A stretch of 64,000 nt of DNA from Echria macrotheca. Its lineage: Eukaryota > Ascomycota > Sordariomycetes > Sordariales > Schizotheciaceae. Below are positions 55,633 to 64,000 of this stretch, piece by piece. The position numbers were made by a program, and so were the translations under genes. How positions within the stretch are numbered: position 1 is the stretch's first letter; the number at the start of each line of letters is the position of its first letter. Where the stretch lies: contig MU839843.1 in assembly GCA_030411725.1 (NCBI GenBank), positions 620,001-684,000 on the forward strand, written 5' to 3'. Below the pieces are notes generated by a model. That model was not told where the DNA came from, did not search any database, and saw only the letters and a program-made list of their open reading frames with translations.

Positions 55633-56799
55633 TCAATCCCCCTCAAGCCAAGACGAAAACAGAGTGGAGCCGCCGTAGGGGTTGGAGTCATCATCATCAT
55701 CATGATTGACACACAATAGTTCTTGCGTCCCATTCTTCTCATCCGAGAATGCTGCTTCCCGGCCTTCCTCTGGCGGCGGCGGGGGAGTCTTCGGTCCCGT
55801 CGTAGTCAAAGTAGTACCGGAAGACTCAGTTTGCTCGGCACCCATATCCGTTGCGACATGTTTTAGGAAAATGTCCACTACCCGGTCAATGACCTGCTCC
55901 GTAGGCCCATCAATGTTTGCGCTGTCGTTGATCTCCCTTTTCCGAGCCTGCCAAATATCGCGGAGCATTTGCACGCGTGTGTCTCTGGGATTGCTGAGGT
56001 ATATGCCGTCTGGCTTGGCTTTTCCCGGGAAGAGTATGTCCCATATGTCGTACCACTGCTCCTGTATCTCCTTGCCACGACTGCGGTATTGTCTAAATAG
56101 CTGTTTTTGACGGTCGGTAATGCCGGGCCTATCGCGTGATTCGCAGGGGGGGTCTCTCCGCGTACGCAGATGCTCATCTAGCTCCTGCTCCGAGTCGAAC
56201 CCGTGGTAGCAGTGGGAACAGTGGTGTTCTGGCAGCCTGTGTTTACGGTTGATGTGCTGCTTGATGTCCTTGATTCGGCGCAACACAAACGTTCGGCAGT
56301 CGTGATACTTTTGCGGGTCCGACTTGAAAAAGGGGCAAGCCAGAACGGGCGCCTTTGACTCGCCCCCTTGACGTGACTGAGGCTGTCTTCGGCGTCTCCG
56401 ACTCGCTTCGGCTGTCTCCGTCTTCGGTGTCCGTTCCGGGATATTTCTCATAGTCTCGGCACCACTGCCGTGTAGCCAGGGTTGGCCAGGCGCGAAGGGC
56501 TGGCCCAACGAGGGTTGGGACGTCATCTGGCACGGGGCTCCTTGCGGTTGAGTCGGGCCGGCATGACCCCCAGAGCCCTCGTCGAACAGATCGCGGTCGT
56601 CCAAGGATGGAGACCAGCCGCCTTGGAGATGGTGCGCGAACTGGGAGCCAAAGTGGACGTCCTCCTGCTCGACCCGATCAGTTATGTCCCTCACAAGGCT
56701 CCATGCCAGCGCGGAAAGATGGGTCGCCCTACCGATATCCTGAATGGACCCGGATCGCCACCGCCCAAGTAAGACGATGACATGCTCCGCGTAAGTGTC
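55633..56799 (-). CDS. C2H2-type zinc-finger protein, family member 2 (5' end uncertain)
   Basis: A minus-strand frame open from a stop near 56803 to the TGA at 55633, up to 389 codons. No ATG lies near its start, so an upstream exon is likely. The first in-frame ATG well inside is at 56526 (MTSQPSLGQPF). Sequence upstream of it (EHVIVLLGRWRSGS and ATHLSALAWSLVRDITDRV) looks coding and should be kept. The fingers are CPFFKSDPQKYHDC...RIKDIKQHINRKH and CSHCYHGF...HLRTRRDPPC, followed by the signature EQWYDIWDILFPG. The tail is Pro-rich (PKTPPPPPEEG) and acidic, with a run of Asp near the end. The fingers match members 1 and 3 of this cluster. The extended N-terminus distinguishes it. Confidence 0.75.
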   Translation of the reverse strand, partial: DTYAEHVIVLLGRWRSGSIQDIGRATHLSALAWSLVRDITDRVEQEDVHFGSQFAHHLQGGWSPSLDDRDLFDEGSGGHAGPTQPQGAPCQMTSQPSLGQPFAPGQPWLHGSGAETMRNIPERTPKTETAEASRRRRRQPQSRQGGESKAPVLACPFFKSDPQKYHDCRTFVLRRIKDIKQHINRKHRLPEHHCSHCYHGFDSEQELDEHLRTRRDPPCESRDRPGITDRQKQLFRQYRSRGKEIQEQWYDIWDILFPGKAKPDGIYLSNPRDTRVQMLRDIWQARKREINDSANIDGPTEQVIDRVVDIFLKHVATDMGAEQTESSGTTLTTTGPKTPPPPPEEGREAAFSDEKNGTQELLCVNHDDDDDSNPYGGSTLFSSWLEGD

Positions 56800-56802
56800 T
56801 TT

Positions 56803-57927
56803 TTAAATCTCTGCTGTTCGATTGATTTCCCTTCTTTCTTTCTCTTATGCGACCGTGGCTGAGAGCGCAGACACCGCCCTGACAGCTGCGGCAGGAACAC
56901 GACAATGATAAGAGGGGCACTTCCCTCGAAAGGACTCGTCCAGTGATCGGGTTGCTGCATCGATCCAATAGCATGCAGCCAGCAATGCGCCGAGATTGTT
57001 CGACAATGTCAGTCACCCATGGCCGGATGAGACAAGCGACGTATGCAGCCCACCTGGTGTGGCATACCGCCGTGGCCAGACGTGCAGGATTGGGCTCCCC
57101 TCAGCGGCCACTCACGGAACACTACACAATTGTGTATGGTCTGACTCGTCGCCTGCACGCTGGCAGGGTCGCCACAGCAGCCCCATTGCCGAATGGCTGG
57201 TCAACCGCACAATATGCATGTTCTCTATGCAGGGCAGCCGTCACCCAAAACCTCCTCATTGGCGCCCAACGGGACTGGAGCCGCAAGTCCTTGCTCCGAG
57301 TCCTCCCGCCCGCCGGCTCTGCTTTCTTGCTTTCCCATGTTGGGATGAGACCACGTGCCGGCGATGTGCCAGGGACGTTAGATCGGTGCGATGAGATAAG
57401 GTACGCGACGACGGTGTATGGCGGCATTCTCGCGGGCAGGCCGTGCTTTGCAAAGCTGAAGAAGTACACAAGTGCTCGTAACGGATCAATGAGAGCTCGG
57501 AGCTGAGTTTGAAACTGTTGACCTTCCCCCGATCACACCTTGTAATGTCAAAGAGACCGAGACTGCGTCGGTGGCGACCCTGTTTGGTGCAATAAAGGTG
57601 TCGCTATTTCAGCGCGCTTCTTGTTCGTGACCGCTTCTCGACAATCGACTCGATGCTGGGACGGGATCATATCTCGGTGAAGAGCAAGCGACACACGCAC
57701 CTGTGTATGGGTGCGAAAATCGTCATGAAGAATACGCACAAGTGCAGGATACGAGGCAAAACTGATGTTGAAGATGTCTTTCTCAGTCTTCCCGATGTCG
57801 ATATATATTTCAAGCCTTTGGCTGCCTCTCATGGCGAAGAGAGCCGACATCAACAGCGAATTGAGCTGAATAAGAAGCCGCCGTTTTTTTCTTGTTGCAA
57901 ATCGATCCTTGAAACCCATTCCAAATC
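56803..57927. other. Intergenic region
   Basis: No supported gene. A 187-codon plus-strand frame (56943-57506) begins with GTG and has no motif. The missing first exon of C2H2 gene 2 may lie at the left end, for example in the frame starting MQQPDHWTSPFEG. Confidence 0.4.
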
Positions 57928-58195
57928 ATGGCCGACAACCCGAACGACAAGTCGTAAGTCCAAGTTCAGTTTTTCCTTCAGGAGTGCGGAGAGGAGCTGT
58001 TGGTTCAAAAACTGACAATGATCCAAACGCAGCTCCTCCGATGAGACCCAAGATTTGGCCCTCGCCCGTCTGTCGATTTATCTCACCGACCCGAATGATC
58101 CTGTTAGCGGACGCCTCCTCGACAACGACTCCTCAAAGGAGAAGAATGATGCTCCCGCTGAAGGTGGCGACTCGTCCTCTGGTGGACAGAAGTGA
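57928..58195 (+). CDS. Very small spliced protein (62 aa)
   Basis: Two exons, 57928-57953 and 58033-58195, with a 79-nt intron (GTAAGT, branch CTGAC, ACGCAG; phase 2), encode 62 aa beginning MADNPNDKSSSDETQ. The centre, LALARLSIYLTDPNDPVSGR, looks like a short helix and turn; the rest is charged or Ser/Gly-rich. The splice signals are near-perfect and splicing turns two unrelated short frames into one clean protein, which supports a real gene. No family is recognised. It shares the short first exon and phase-2 intron with the small genes at 24771 and 30812. Confidence 0.6.
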
Positions 58196-58219
58196 TGGGC
58201 CACGGTTCAAGTCAGGGGC

Positions 58220-58639
58220 TCAGGGCTGATTGAGCTCTAACATCGGGCTGGGAGAGAGGTGGACAACTCTGCGATGACAATAATCTCTTTGAGGAGGTGT
58301 CTGGGTTTCAAACCTTTTATTGCACAACTGGCATTGTATCACGGTCGATAACGGTGTTGGAACGGTACAGCATTCGCAAGAATCGCTGGAAAATACTGCA
58401 GTTCGACAGACAAAATAGATTCCTCTGCTTGCCTCATATCTAATTTGCCCCGCTAAACATGATGCAAGTGTTGAAATTGCATGGCGAAATGGTACCGCTT
58501 GTGGAGACTGTTCAATATTTGAAGTCGTGAGCAGGCAGGAACCATCCCACCGCGCTTGCCTCCCATGCTCTAGATATCTGATTAGCAACTCCTGCCGGAA
58601 ATTTCCAGGATTTTCACGCGAGCAATCAAGCATCACCAT
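58220..58639 (-). pseudogene. Open frame with a single CxxC finger, possibly a gene remnant
   Basis: A 139-codon frame from a true ATG. Only its end looks protein-like: VIQCQLCNKRFETQTPPQRD followed by YCHRRVV. This resembles the N-terminal finger of a fungal transcription-factor group in which C-x2-C-x-K-x-F is followed by HxYCRxR and then a Zn2Cys6 cluster, but the expected His is replaced and no Zn2Cys6 cluster follows. It is probably a decayed or chance fragment. Confidence 0.25.
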
Positions 58640-59957
58640 CCGGAACGTTTATGATGTTGACTTCAAGTAGTACCCCAACGAAAGATGCCGAGAGCCTACA
58701 CATAAATACGAGAGCATCCGTCTCACTGGTTCAGCTGCCGGGATTGGGGCGCGGATTTTGGACGCCTTACTCGGGTGTGCACGATATCTCCGGACAATCC
58801 CGCGGCACTCCTTCCGACTGCAGTCCAGAGGCACCGGACGCGAGATCTCTCAACCGTTCCTTGTTGGATGAGGCCTACCCAGAAGCCCAACTGTGCGAGG
58901 TTGAAAGGTTTCTTCCCCAAGAGTTAAATGCTAGCTGAAAACCTCTTTCTGGCTGATGCCTTAGGCAGGTACGCCGAATCCAACCATGTATGATGCAGTG
59001 CTTCATGGGTATGCATCGCCTTGACGGAGTCAAGCCATGATTTTGCACCTCGATCTTTGCCGGCTGCCTCCGCTCCATTCTTGCTTTTTTGTTCTCCTTT
59101 TGTTGCGCGTACTGCTAAAAGCCTAAACCGTCGTCTATATTTACCAAATCTCAGAAGTCTTCAGCCCAAAGTGAAGGGGGTTTTGTCTTGGCAGCCTTGT
59201 CTCATGGACGCACCCCCCCCTTGGCCGGTTTTGATCGAGGTCACTCCCGCCGCTGAGATGCAGTGAGTCTGCAAGTGCCGCAGGTTGTTGTTGGGCACCA
59301 ATGAGTCGCTCGCTCCGCCCCCCTACAGGTACGCATCGGACCGAGTTTGCTGTCTTCATCAAGTCCAAAAGCCCGCATTCACCAGGTTAAATAATTCGTC
59401 GCCTTAACTTTTCTTTGCGCATGAGATATGTCCGTGCATCCAAGTAATCGTGACCGACAGCCGGCTACGGTAAGGTTGATAATGAGTATCGTGGTACCAG
59501 AGGTTGAGGACTGGATGTGGCTTGGCCTTGTGTGTGTGCGGCAGCGCAGGTCGCATGTCACTGGTTTCGTCGACTTGCTGCCGTCCACGTAGTTGGCTTC
59601 AGCTTCAGGTCTACATTGGCCGAGGACCAAGGATGGGAACCGCCCGAACAACTAAAAAATCCCAGCCCAATCATTCTCAAACGGTGCTCACCATGAAAAT
59701 TATCATATTTGTAGGCCGACCGATCATTTATCATCAACAGACTGTTTCCCTTGTCCGGACGAAGCCTGCCATTCTCTCAGAAACATTCTTATTGCCTAGT
59801 GTTGCGCCTTCCTTTCTTCCCCTTGAATCCCCACCTCGCCAGCGCACCCTCCTAACAGCTGGACCCACTCTTTTGCTTTCCAACGGGCAACGGCCGACAC
59901 CCCGGCAGGCCACCCTCCCTCTTTCTCCTTCCTCCTCTGGTTGGATCGGATTTCTCC
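58640..59957. other. Intergenic region upstream of C2H2 gene 3
   Basis: No gene was seen. It holds the promoter and probable 5' untranslated leader of C2H2 gene 3. Confidence 0.4.
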
Positions 59958-61188
59958 ATGGATCGGGTATGTTCCAGCACATGATCTGGCCAGCTCACGT
60001 CACGGCATATCCCCCCGCTAACGACAAGCTCTGAAGCAGCCAATCCGTCGCGGGAACAGCCATGGCTCTGGTCTAGCGCAAATCCTCCCTGCAGATTCCC
60101 GGCCCTCTGGATACCCAGCCGGCATATACCCAGACGCTCTTGGCCAATATCCTCATGACGGCTATGCAGACCCCGCCTCTGCCTTTGGCGGGCCAAGTGG
60201 CCAGCAGTTTCCCTATGATCACCAAGGAGCATCTGCATTCTCTTCCCACGCCCCAAAACCGCACAAGAAGAAGGAGAAAGGCGGCAGTGGTCCACCAGGA
60301 GGCGGCGGAGGAGGTAGCTCAGGAAAAGGAAAAGCTCGCGAGTCTGACGGAAAGCACGACAGACTCTGGGCTTGCCCGTTCGCCAAGTGCGATCTGGGTT
60401 CCCACTTGCGTTGTTTGAGATATGAACTTAGACGCATCGTCGACGTTCGCCAACATCTCCGCCGCCATCATTATCGCCTATTTTGCCCCGACTGCGGAAC
60501 AGTCTTCGATACCGAGACCAACCGGGATGACCACATTGTCCAGCGGCTCTGCCAGCAGGTGCACTTCACTCCCCAGTACGTGACCGCAGACCAGTGGAAC
60601 CTCATTGCGCAAAGAGGAGGAGAGAGAGGGGGCAACCATGAGCTTCGTTGGTACCGGATCTGGGACATTTTGTTCCCGGGCGTCCCACGACCTGCCTCTC
60701 CTTATGCCGATTCCGAGTTTTCTGGGCGCGTCGCCTACGCAACCCACCAGCTGCTCCAAAGTGGTGAAGTTGAGGCGCTCATTAGCCACTACCCGGCGGA
60801 TCAGCACCAGAACCTCTACCAGTTTGGTCAGGCCATTCTGGCAGCCCTTCGGAATCGTGCGCAGCAGCAAGACAACCCATCGACAAGCGCTGCGGCCGAG
60901 TTGGTTTCATCCCCGGCAGAAACACAAGCCGCCCAATACGACCCGATAGCATCACCCTACCCAGAAGAGCAGCAGGCACACTACCAGTATCTCGACAGCC
61001 AGCCTTATGATGTTCAATTCGGCCAGGCAGCGGGATTCCAAAATAGCACCTGGCATCAGCCCTTCGATGACACACAAATGCCCATGGACGAGGAGGAGGA
61101 TCAACCCCAAGGTTATGCTCCTCAGGAACACGCCTATGACGAGGACGATTACGATAATGACCAACACCAGGACCCATCTTATCAGTGA
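59958..61188 (+). CDS. C2H2-type zinc-finger protein, family member 3
   Basis: Two exons, 59958-59966 (only ATG GAT CGG) and 60040-61188, with a 73-nt intron (GTATGT, branch GCTAAC, AAGCAG; phase 0), encode 385 aa. A disordered N-terminus rich in Gly, Pro, Tyr and Gln (including a Gly6 run) leads to the fingers CPFAKCDLGSHLRC...RIVDVRQHLRRHH and CPDCGTVF...HIVQRLC (about residues 115-180). The signature ELRWYRIWDILFPG follows (about 204-217). The C-terminal quarter is Gln/Tyr/Asp-rich and low in complexity. The three-codon first exon is unusual but has textbook splice signals and keeps the frame through to the stop. Without it there is no ATG upstream of the fingers. Members 1 and 2 lie 4-8 kb away. 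Confidence 0.82.
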
Positions 61189-62020
61189 AACACGGCAATT
61201 CTCGAAATGACATATAAGGATTATTATGACCCATTATACACCATCCCCTTTTACGACCACACATCATTTTGAGCAGTTGGATCTCTGATTTCTTTTCCAT
61301 TGGTTTGCATAGCGTCGGGTGGGAACTCTGGCTTGCACTTCTTCTCGGCGGGCAGCGATGCCGGAACGCCCCAGGGTCTTGTCATGGGTGGCATAGAGAA
61401 CTCCGTCAAAGCGCGTACGATTTCGTTCGGTCTCATTTATTTTTATTTAGATTGGAGGAGTTCACGCTTTCCTTGGTGCTTGTTTCCATCTTTCCATTTC
61501 CTTTTCTTTTTTCTTCTTCTTTTTTTTGTTGACATCGTTTTGTTTTCAACCCTACAATGAGGAACGGCAGTCTTGTATTATGCAACAGCTCGGGTATCAT
61601 GCCCTGTCTCATACGGCACGCTTCCTGCTGCTGTTGTATATCTTGTTATATTTGTACATTGGTCATTCATGGGTTTGCGAGAGGACTCAAAAACAGACAG
61701 ACATAGATGGATAGATGCTCGTTGGTGACAAAAAAATAAAAATCTGCCGAATGGCGTCGCTCTTTATGACGGATTGCTCCTAGCTGCTTTGGATGTGACT
61801 CTCCATTACTGAAACATGAACAACATGAAGGTTCAGAGTCCACTTCGCCAAGGTAACATGCCCTTGACGCAAACCTCAAAACTCACGCTAAAAGATACGG
61901 TCATCTGATATCACACTGCCATAGATACGCACTTAAAATTACAACAAAAAGACACTTGCGCTCACGGACTACTGTCTGGGGATAGTCTCTCTCACGTCAC
62001 CTACTTGTTTGGCAGCAGAC
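61189..62020. other. Spacer between C2H2 gene 3 and tRNA-His
   Basis: No gene was seen; a T-rich stretch (about 61430-61550) fits a 3' untranslated region. Confidence 0.4.
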
Positions 62021-62026
62021 AAAAAA
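62021..62026 (-). terminator. Oligo-T terminator of tRNA-His
   Basis: Six T on the minus strand, beginning seven bases beyond the tRNA 3' end. Confidence 0.7.
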
Positions 62027-62032
62027 TGAGAG

Positions 62033-62116
62033 TGGGCGTCCCAGGAATCGAACCTGGGTTTCTTCGGAAGCTGTGTAATCCACAACGAAGTGTACTGACC
62101 ACTATACTAGACACCC
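62033..62116 (-). tRNA. tRNA-His (GTG) with a 12-nt intron
   Basis: The acceptor stem pairs GGGTGTC with GACGCCC, including one T-G pair. The anticodon arm is CTTCG-TTGTGG(intron)C-CGAAG with anticodon GTG, and the B box reads GGTTCGATTCC. Removing 12 nt after position 37 gives a 72-nt tRNA. The extra 5' G of tRNA-His is not encoded and would be added afterwards. Confidence 0.95.
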
Positions 62117-62719
62117 TGAATATTATATCTAGACAGCTAAAGCGCAATTTCCAATTCGCCACGCTGAGAGTCTGCTTGGGAACTCCTTTTCCACTACCAG
62201 ATGCCAATCATCAGCAACCACAACATTGGGATACAATTTCTCTTGTTATCGGATGATTGTCATCTAAACCGTAGCAGGTTTGCTGAATCCAGGACAGAAC
62301 CAAGAACGCAAAGAAATATTCCCACAACAGCATCCGTAACATCGATCACGGCAACCGTCCGATCCTTGGGCAGCATAAAAACGTTGTCTGGGCCACGCAA
62401 TAACCGCCTGTTTCTCGTTATAAAGGGGAAACAGGTATTCTAGACAGGTGCAAGTGAACCACTGAGTATCGAACTTTTCTCAGAGGATATGAGCTTCTCG
62501 TGTAGCAGCTCGTGATAGACTGGCTGAGATCGATATTCAAGTTGTTACATACTGGGTGATCGACCTTAGCCCTCTCTCTTTACCCGGGCGGGGTATTTCC
62601 ACCACCCCAATGCGTTTGAAGCTGATACCAAATCTTCGGCGCTACATGAGTTCTCGTTCTATCGAGATATTTCTCGCGAGAATCTCAAGACCGCGGTTAC
62701 CGTCGTCTCCAGTCTATAA
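62117..62719. other. Upstream region of the M3 peptidase gene
   Basis: About 600 bp without a gene, containing the promoter of the peptidase gene. Confidence 0.4.
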
Positions 62720-63985
62720 ATGGCCAATATCAAGGATTTCTCGCTCCCGCAGCCCCTTCCACGTCTCCCGAGCACCGAAGAGATTGCTCCCACGATCAGG
62801 CGTCACATCGAAGAAACCCGGAGACTCGTTAATACCATTACACGTACAGTTACAACAGCTACGGCCTATTTTGAGAATGTCATCAGGCCTCTCGCAGAAC
62901 TCGAAAACAGTCAGGCCGGCGAACGAGCTGTTATCGAAGCGTTGCAGTACTGCTCCCCTGATGCCGAATGTCGACAGGCCTCTCAACAGGCTGAGCAGAT
63001 CTGGAACGAGTACAAATCTCACAAAGATAGAGGCTTATATATCCTCGTGAAGGCAGTTAAGAACAGAAGTCAGACCCTCGACTACGAGTCTCAAAAGCTG
63101 GTGGATGTGATGCTGTGGGAGTTCGTTCAGAACGGTATGGAGCTGGCTGAAGAGGCAAGAGTCGACAAATGGCGCAGAAATGAAGCCAGGATCGAACAAC
63201 TGTGTGCTGAATTCCATTCTAACTTGAGAGAGAGCGAGACGGGAGAATGGTTTACGGCCGATGAGCTGGATGGCGTGCCTCAGCAGGATCGATCTACTTA
63301 CACTGTTGACGAACAAAGTGGAAAACTGTTTGTCAGCCACACCGGCCTTACTTTCACTATCCTCCAGCACGCTAAGAACCCGGAAACGCGGAAACGAACG
63401 TATCTCTCGGGTTGTCAGAGATTCCCCGAGAACGTCGGAATCTTCAGAGAAGTCCTTTTGCTTCGGGACGAGAACGCACGAGAACTGGGCTACCAAAGCC
63501 ACGCAGCGTCAAGGATTCCATTTCGCATTGCAGAGTCGACCGAGTGGATAGACAGGCTGTTAAATGGACTGTCGGAAACCCTGTCACCTTATGCAAAGGC
63601 CGAGGAAGAGAAGGACAGAAGGAGGGTAGAAGGCAGTGCACGGAGCAATGGCAAGAGTACACCGCTGATGGAATGGGACACAGCCTACTACCGCAACCTG
63701 AGTCCAGATCCAGACCGAGTTGACCATAAAGCGATTTCCGAATACTTCCCCGTTCGCCACACTGTCGGCGCGATGATGGAGCTATTCGCTGATTACCTCC
63801 AGCTGCGATTCAGGCCTCTGTCTCGGGAGGTTCTACGGGAACATGTTTGGCACCAAGACGTGGAAGCATGGTCTGTCTGGGATGAGCGGCCCGAGACACG
63901 AGGGAACTTTATTGGTTATCTCTATGCCGACCTGCTCGGTCGACCGGGCAAATACAAGGGCAATCAGAGCGTCAATCTCCAACGT
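62720..63985 (+). CDS. M3-family oligopeptidase (thimet/saccharolysin type), first exon only
   Basis: The first exon is 422 codons, from the ATG at 62720 (MANIKDFSLPQPLPRLPSTE) to a perfect GTAAGT donor at 63986; the gene continues past the window. The sequence follows the helical N-terminal half of thimet-oligopeptidase/saccharolysin proteins: TAYFENVIRPLAELEN, YTVDEQSGKLFVSHTGL, LRDENARELGYQSHAA, and near the end EHVWHQDVEAWSVWDE and GNFIGYLYADLLGRPGKY. The zinc motif HEXXH should lie in the next exon, so catalytic competence cannot be judged here. Such enzymes cut short peptides in the cytosol or mitochondria. No clear mitochondrial presequence is visible. Confidence 0.87.
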
Positions 63986-64000
63986 GTAAGTCACCAAGTT

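Noticed and set aside
56943..57506. A 187-codon plus-strand frame
   Set aside because: Starts with GTG and has no recognisable domain; an opposite-strand frame of similar length covers the same DNA.

Overview
The window looks like nuclear DNA of a filamentous ascomycete, most likely a Sordariomycete. Genes are split by short introns (about 46-111 nt) with GTAAGT/GTGAGT-type donors, CTAAC/CTGAC-like branch sites and CAG ends. Two of the three tRNA genes carry introns. HET-domain, fungal STAND/NACHT and lineage-specific C2H2 proteins are present. I have no search results; all names rest on motifs read from the translated sequence.

Layout. 1-14.5 kb is the most ordinary part: tRNA-Asn, the five-exon SDA1 ribosome-biogenesis gene, an intron-bearing tRNA-Lys, an aminoglycoside/ecdysteroid-kinase-like enzyme, a P-loop protein, a secreted acetylxylan esterase of the CE1 type, a secreted But2-like protein and a polytopic membrane protein. 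15-23.5 kb is an accessory block: a MITE with pogo-like inverted repeats, a caspase-like protein with a C-terminal membrane region, a HET-domain protein just upstream of it on the same strand, and a divergently transcribed ankyrin protein. 23.5-45.7 kb is gene-poor. Several small spliced genes can be assembled there by hand, two of which (30.8-31.2 kb and 34.5-35.3 kb) share a motif and appear to be paralogues. A tandem 15-bp repeat, a strong hairpin and a probable LTR also lie there. 45.8-61.2 kb holds a NACHT-type NLR, a sequencing gap flanked by artefactual sequence, three members of one C2H2 zinc-finger family spread over about 9 kb, an alpha/beta hydrolase and a very small spliced gene. 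The right end has an intron-bearing tRNA-His and the first exon of an M3-family oligopeptidase that runs off the window.

Functional reading. Housekeeping functions (ribosome assembly, tRNAs, peptide turnover) alternate with typical fungal accessory functions: plant cell-wall deacetylation, and proteins of the allorecognition/programmed-cell-death class (caspase-like, HET, NACHT, ankyrin). The closest thing to an undescribed system is the tandem HET plus membrane-anchored caspase-like pair. The C2H2 cluster and the small-protein pair come next. None has a function that can be read from sequence alone.
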